Below are positions 61,922 through 64,000 of a stretch of DNA of 64,000 nucleotides, piece by piece. The stretch spans positions 1 to 64,000 of the forward strand of contig CAZVRK010000010.1 in assembly GCA_964629875.1 (NCBI GenBank). The letters run 5' to 3'. Position 1 is the first letter of the stretch. Every line of letters begins with the position of its first letter. This DNA comes from UBA3495 sp964629875 (lineage in GTDB: Bacteria > Chloroflexota > Dehalococcoidia > Lucifugimonadales > UBA3495). Both the position numbers and the translations under genes were made by a program. Under the pieces are notes generated by a model. That model was not told the origin of the DNA and did no database searches. It worked only from the letters and a program-made list of their open reading frames with translations.

Positions 61922-63310
61922 TTATCTGCTTATATTCGTTTGGTCTATGACCTCATTAACTGTACGGCAGTAAAGTAGACTGTTATTTAAATTAGGTTTT
62001 TTGGAGTCGTTGAGTAATTCTGGCAATACGCATTTTGATAAGCCTAGTCGAGTCACTTCCGATATTCGCCTATCGACTTGATGTATTTGGCGTAGCTCTC
62101 CGCTAAGACCAACTTCACCAACAAAAGCAACATTGGCTCCAAGTGGTTGGTTGTATAGGCTTGAAGCAATCGCCATGACGATTGCTATATCGGCTGCGGG
62201 TTCAGATATTTTGAACCCTCCTGTGATGTTGACTATGACGTCTTGGTTGTGCAGGGACAAACCCGCGCGTTTACTTGAAACGGCTGTTAGCATAAGTAAA
62301 CGGTTATGATCAACGCCATTAGCTACCCTCCTAGGTATCGGAGCATAAGAAGGTGAGGTGAGAGCCTGCACTTCTATTAGTAACGGAGTAGTTCCCTCCA
62401 TGATAACTGTCAGTGCTGTTCCTACTGCTTGATTGTGAATTTGGGATAACATGGCCTGAGAGGGATCCTGAACCTCTTCTAGACCATATTCAGTCATATC
62501 ATATACTGCGATTTCTGTTGCGGACCCAAAGCGATTTTTGCTGCTCCGAAGTATTCTATAAGGGCTAACTGATTGGCCCTCCAGATGGAGCACTGTGTCA
62601 ACCATATGTTCTAGTATTCGGGGTCCGGCTACGTTTCCGTCTTTTGTTACGTGACCTACCATGAGAACCGGAATATTTCGCCCCTTTGCCCATCGCATGA
62701 GACGGAGACCGCATTCCCTAACTTGCGTTGTGCTACCGGGTCCTGATGGGACTTGATCGGTGTACATTGTTTGTATTGAATCTACTATTGCTAGGGAAGG
62801 CTTAATTTCGTCTATTCTATTTATCGCGAAATCTATATTGGTTTCCGACAACAGGAAGGTATTTTGTCCAGAGAAGCCTATTCGTTCAGATCGTATTTTT
62901 ATCTGATGTGGTGATTCCTCTCCTGTTATATACGCTACACGTTTGTCTTCAGATGAAAGTGATTCGCATATATGTAGAAGTAGCGTGGATTTACCAATAC
63001 CAGGTTCTCCTGATATTAAATTCAATGAGCCGTTAACTATTCCGCCTCCTAGTACTCTGTTTAATTCTGAAGAAAATAAGTGGAGACGCTTTTGATCATT
63101 TAAGTCTATAAGAGATAGCTCAGTAGGTGCTTCAGGTGTTTCCGTTAGCCATGAGTTGGAAGATGAGGAATCCGGAGTTTGCGTTATTTCAGATAATGGC
63201 GCTGGAGAAGCACAGGCAGGAGATGGGCAAAACCCCATCCACCTTGGGCTTTCGTATCCACATTCGTCACATAGATAAACGGTTTTTTGTTGAGTCCTTG
63301 GTCTTGGCAA
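61922..63310 (-). CDS. radA: DNA repair protein RadA (Sms)
   Basis: Recombination helicase-like ATPase. The zinc finger CDECGYESPRWMGFC lies near residues 14-28, Walker A is GEPGIGKSTLLLHI, the RadA-specific KNRFG motif is in SSKNRFGSATEIAV, and the C-terminal Lon-protease-like domain ends the protein. Length is 462 residues. TTG 63310 follows GAGGT. It lies between clpC and the IMPDH gene. Confidence 0.95.
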   Translation of the reverse strand: MPRPRTQQKTVYLCDECGYESPRWMGFCPSPACASPAPLSEITQTPDSSSSNSWLTETPEAPTELSLIDLNDQKRLHLFSSELNRVLGGGIVNGSLNLISGEPGIGKSTLLLHICESLSSEDKRVAYITGEESPHQIKIRSERIGFSGQNTFLLSETNIDFAINRIDEIKPSLAIVDSIQTMYTDQVPSGPGSTTQVRECGLRLMRWAKGRNIPVLMVGHVTKDGNVAGPRILEHMVDTVLHLEGQSVSPYRILRSSKNRFGSATEIAVYDMTEYGLEEVQDPSQAMLSQIHNQAVGTALTVIMEGTTPLLIEVQALTSPSYAPIPRRVANGVDHNRLLMLTAVSSKRAGLSLHNQDVIVNITGGFKISEPAADIAIVMAIASSLYNQPLGANVAFVGEVGLSGELRQIHQVDRRISEVTRLGLSKCVLPELLNDSKKPNLNNSLLYCRTVNEVIDQTNISR

Positions 63311-63344
63311 TATATACCTCTATATATTAGGGTATTTTTATACG

Positions 63345-63374
63345 AGAAGACCCCATTTTAAAATGGGGTCTTCT
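63345..63374 (-). terminator. Terminator after clpC
   Basis: AGAAGACCCCAT (63345-63356) and ATGGGGTCTTCT (63363-63374) form a perfect 12-bp stem, extended by an A/T loop. On the minus strand it follows the clpC stop by about 30 nt and is followed by CGTATAAAAAT. The T-run is weak, but the fully complementary A/T stem is strong. Confidence 0.7.
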
Positions 63375-63403
63375 TTAATGATCCGATACATGTAAACTTA
63401 TCG

Positions 63404-64000
63404 CTACGTGGTTACAGTTTCGCCTTTCTTACATTTGATGGTTATAGCACCCTCTTCGTCGAGATCAACTAGGGCAACGTCCCCTTCTTCTATTCTCCCA
63501 GCAAGCAACTCGTCTGATAGCCGATCTTCAACTTCGTTTTGGATTAATCTTCGTAGTGGTCGTGCTCCCAAGACAGGATCAAATCCATTTTCGCCTAGAT
63601 AATCTTTAGCTGCTTCTGTGATTTCAATGGCGATTTGTTTCTCTTCCAATTCCTTTCTGACAAGGTCCATCATTAGATCTACAATGGATAGAATTTCTGT
63701 CTTTTCTAGCTGATGGAATACTATTGTAGAGTCTAACCGATTGAGAAATTCAGGTCGGAAGAACCTTTTTACTTCATCCATAACTTTTTCTTTCATTCGT
63801 TCGTAGGACTGCTGTTGGGTCTGCCCATCCTCAGTTTTCGAAGCGAATCCAAGGGAAGTATCACGTTTGATTAAATCTGATCCCAGATTGCTCGTCATAA
63901 CTATTATGGAGTTTCTAAAATCGACTTTCCTGCCTCGAGCGTCTGTTAGCTGACCTGCGTCAAATATTTGAAGCAAGATATTGAATATATCAGGATGGGC
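63404..64000 (-). CDS. clpC: ATP-dependent Clp protease ATP-binding subunit ClpC, 3' part only
   Basis: The frame is open to the window end, beginning AHPDIFNILLQIFDAGQLTD, so the gene continues beyond 64000. About 198 residues of the second AAA+ module are seen: IIVMTSNLGSDLI, RFFRPEFLNRLDSTIVF and the C-terminal D2-small domain GARPLRRLIQNEVEDRLSDELL. This end is typical of ClpC/ClpB, and the acidic tail fits ClpC more than ClpB. It acts as an unfoldase that could work with ClpP. Confidence 0.88.
   Translation of the reverse strand, partial: AHPDIFNILLQIFDAGQLTDARGRKVDFRNSIIVMTSNLGSDLIKRDTSLGFASKTEDGQTQQQSYERMKEKVMDEVKRFFRPEFLNRLDSTIVFHQLEKTEILSIVDLMMDLVRKELEEKQIAIEITEAAKDYLGENGFDPVLGARPLRRLIQNEVEDRLSDELLAGRIEEGDVALVDLDEEGAITIKCKKGETVTT

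Noticed and set aside
1..64000. CRISPR arrays, insertion sequences or prophage genes
   Set aside because: No direct-repeat array, transposase, integrase or phage structural gene was seen anywhere in the window.

Overview
The window looks like a scaffold from an uncultivated bacterium of the Chloroflexota, most likely a Dehalococcoidia / SAR202-type marine lineage. That placement is inference. It rests on AT-leaning DNA, an adenosylcobalamin-dependent ribonucleotide reductase as the only reductase seen, coenzyme F420 ligase CofE, a PAC2-family protein, an UGSC-family selenoprotein, an enolase-superfamily catabolic enzyme, several MFS transporters, and an rsmH-ftsA-ftsZ group without the usual murein genes. 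Two runs of exactly 100 N (43789-43888 and 48953-49052) are scaffold gaps and each interrupts a gene.

Layout. 1-2 kb: end of xseA, then xseB and a purN-like gene. 2-5.4 kb, minus strand: tig-clpP-clpX. 6-9.6 kb: rsmH, ftsA, ftsZ. 10-14 kb: nrdR, two unknown genes and nrdJ, preceded by a promoter with two NrdR-box-like sites 31 bp apart. 14-20 kb: pdxA, proC-yggT, a P-loop kinase, a VOC protein, an OPA-like MFS transporter and an alpha/beta hydrolase. 20-22.5 kb, minus: rplU-rpmA, rpmE, a DUF1385 membrane protein and a Cys-rich protein. 23-28 kb: MFS transporter, FAD and [2Fe-2S] subunits of a molybdenum hydroxylase without its catalytic subunit, a CysO-like sulfur carrier, Nudix hydrolase and GNAT acetyltransferase. 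28-30 kb, minus: PduO-type cobalamin adenosyltransferase, hisH, hisA. 30-38 kb: cofE, dinB, two MFS transporters, a class-III aminotransferase, a dienelactone hydrolase and an AroQ-like protein that has lost its catalytic tyrosine. 38-42 kb, minus: small ribbon-helix-helix-like gene, tRNA-Glu, nth-argC, PAC2, crcB. 42-47 kb, minus: a catabolic island (enolase superfamily, sarcosine-oxidase-like flavoprotein, 3-hydroxyisobutyrate-dehydrogenase-like enzyme, amidase with a tiny GatC/AtzG-like partner). 47-50.6 kb: glmU, CBS-domain membrane protein, sortase. 50.8-58.3 kb, minus: Zn-ribbon protein, rpoD, dnaG, dnaE. 58.5-64 kb, minus: Zn-binding small protein, an unknown conserved protein, the UGSC selenoprotein, a GuaB-like IMPDH, radA and the end of clpC.

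The standout is at 60005-60544. A UGSC-family gene is interrupted by an in-frame TGA at the expected U of UGSC. Eighteen nucleotides after it lies a GGUCU apical loop on a 5-bp stem, the arrangement remembered for the E. coli fdhF SECIS. The next gene (58889-59959) belongs to an unassigned conserved family and is probably co-transcribed. Other notable points are the NrdR operator layout, a sulfur carrier whose Gly-Gly is followed by 11 residues, a Nudix gene with no standard start codon, a 27-bp perfect palindrome, and frequent extended -10 promoters (TGnTATAAT).

How the parts fit: B12 use links nrdJ to the PduO-type adenosyltransferase. NrdR probably controls the nrdR-nrdJ block. The house-keeping blocks (proteostasis, division, replication/transcription, ribosomal proteins) are separated by accessory catabolic and transport islands that suggest oxidation of diverse dissolved organic compounds.
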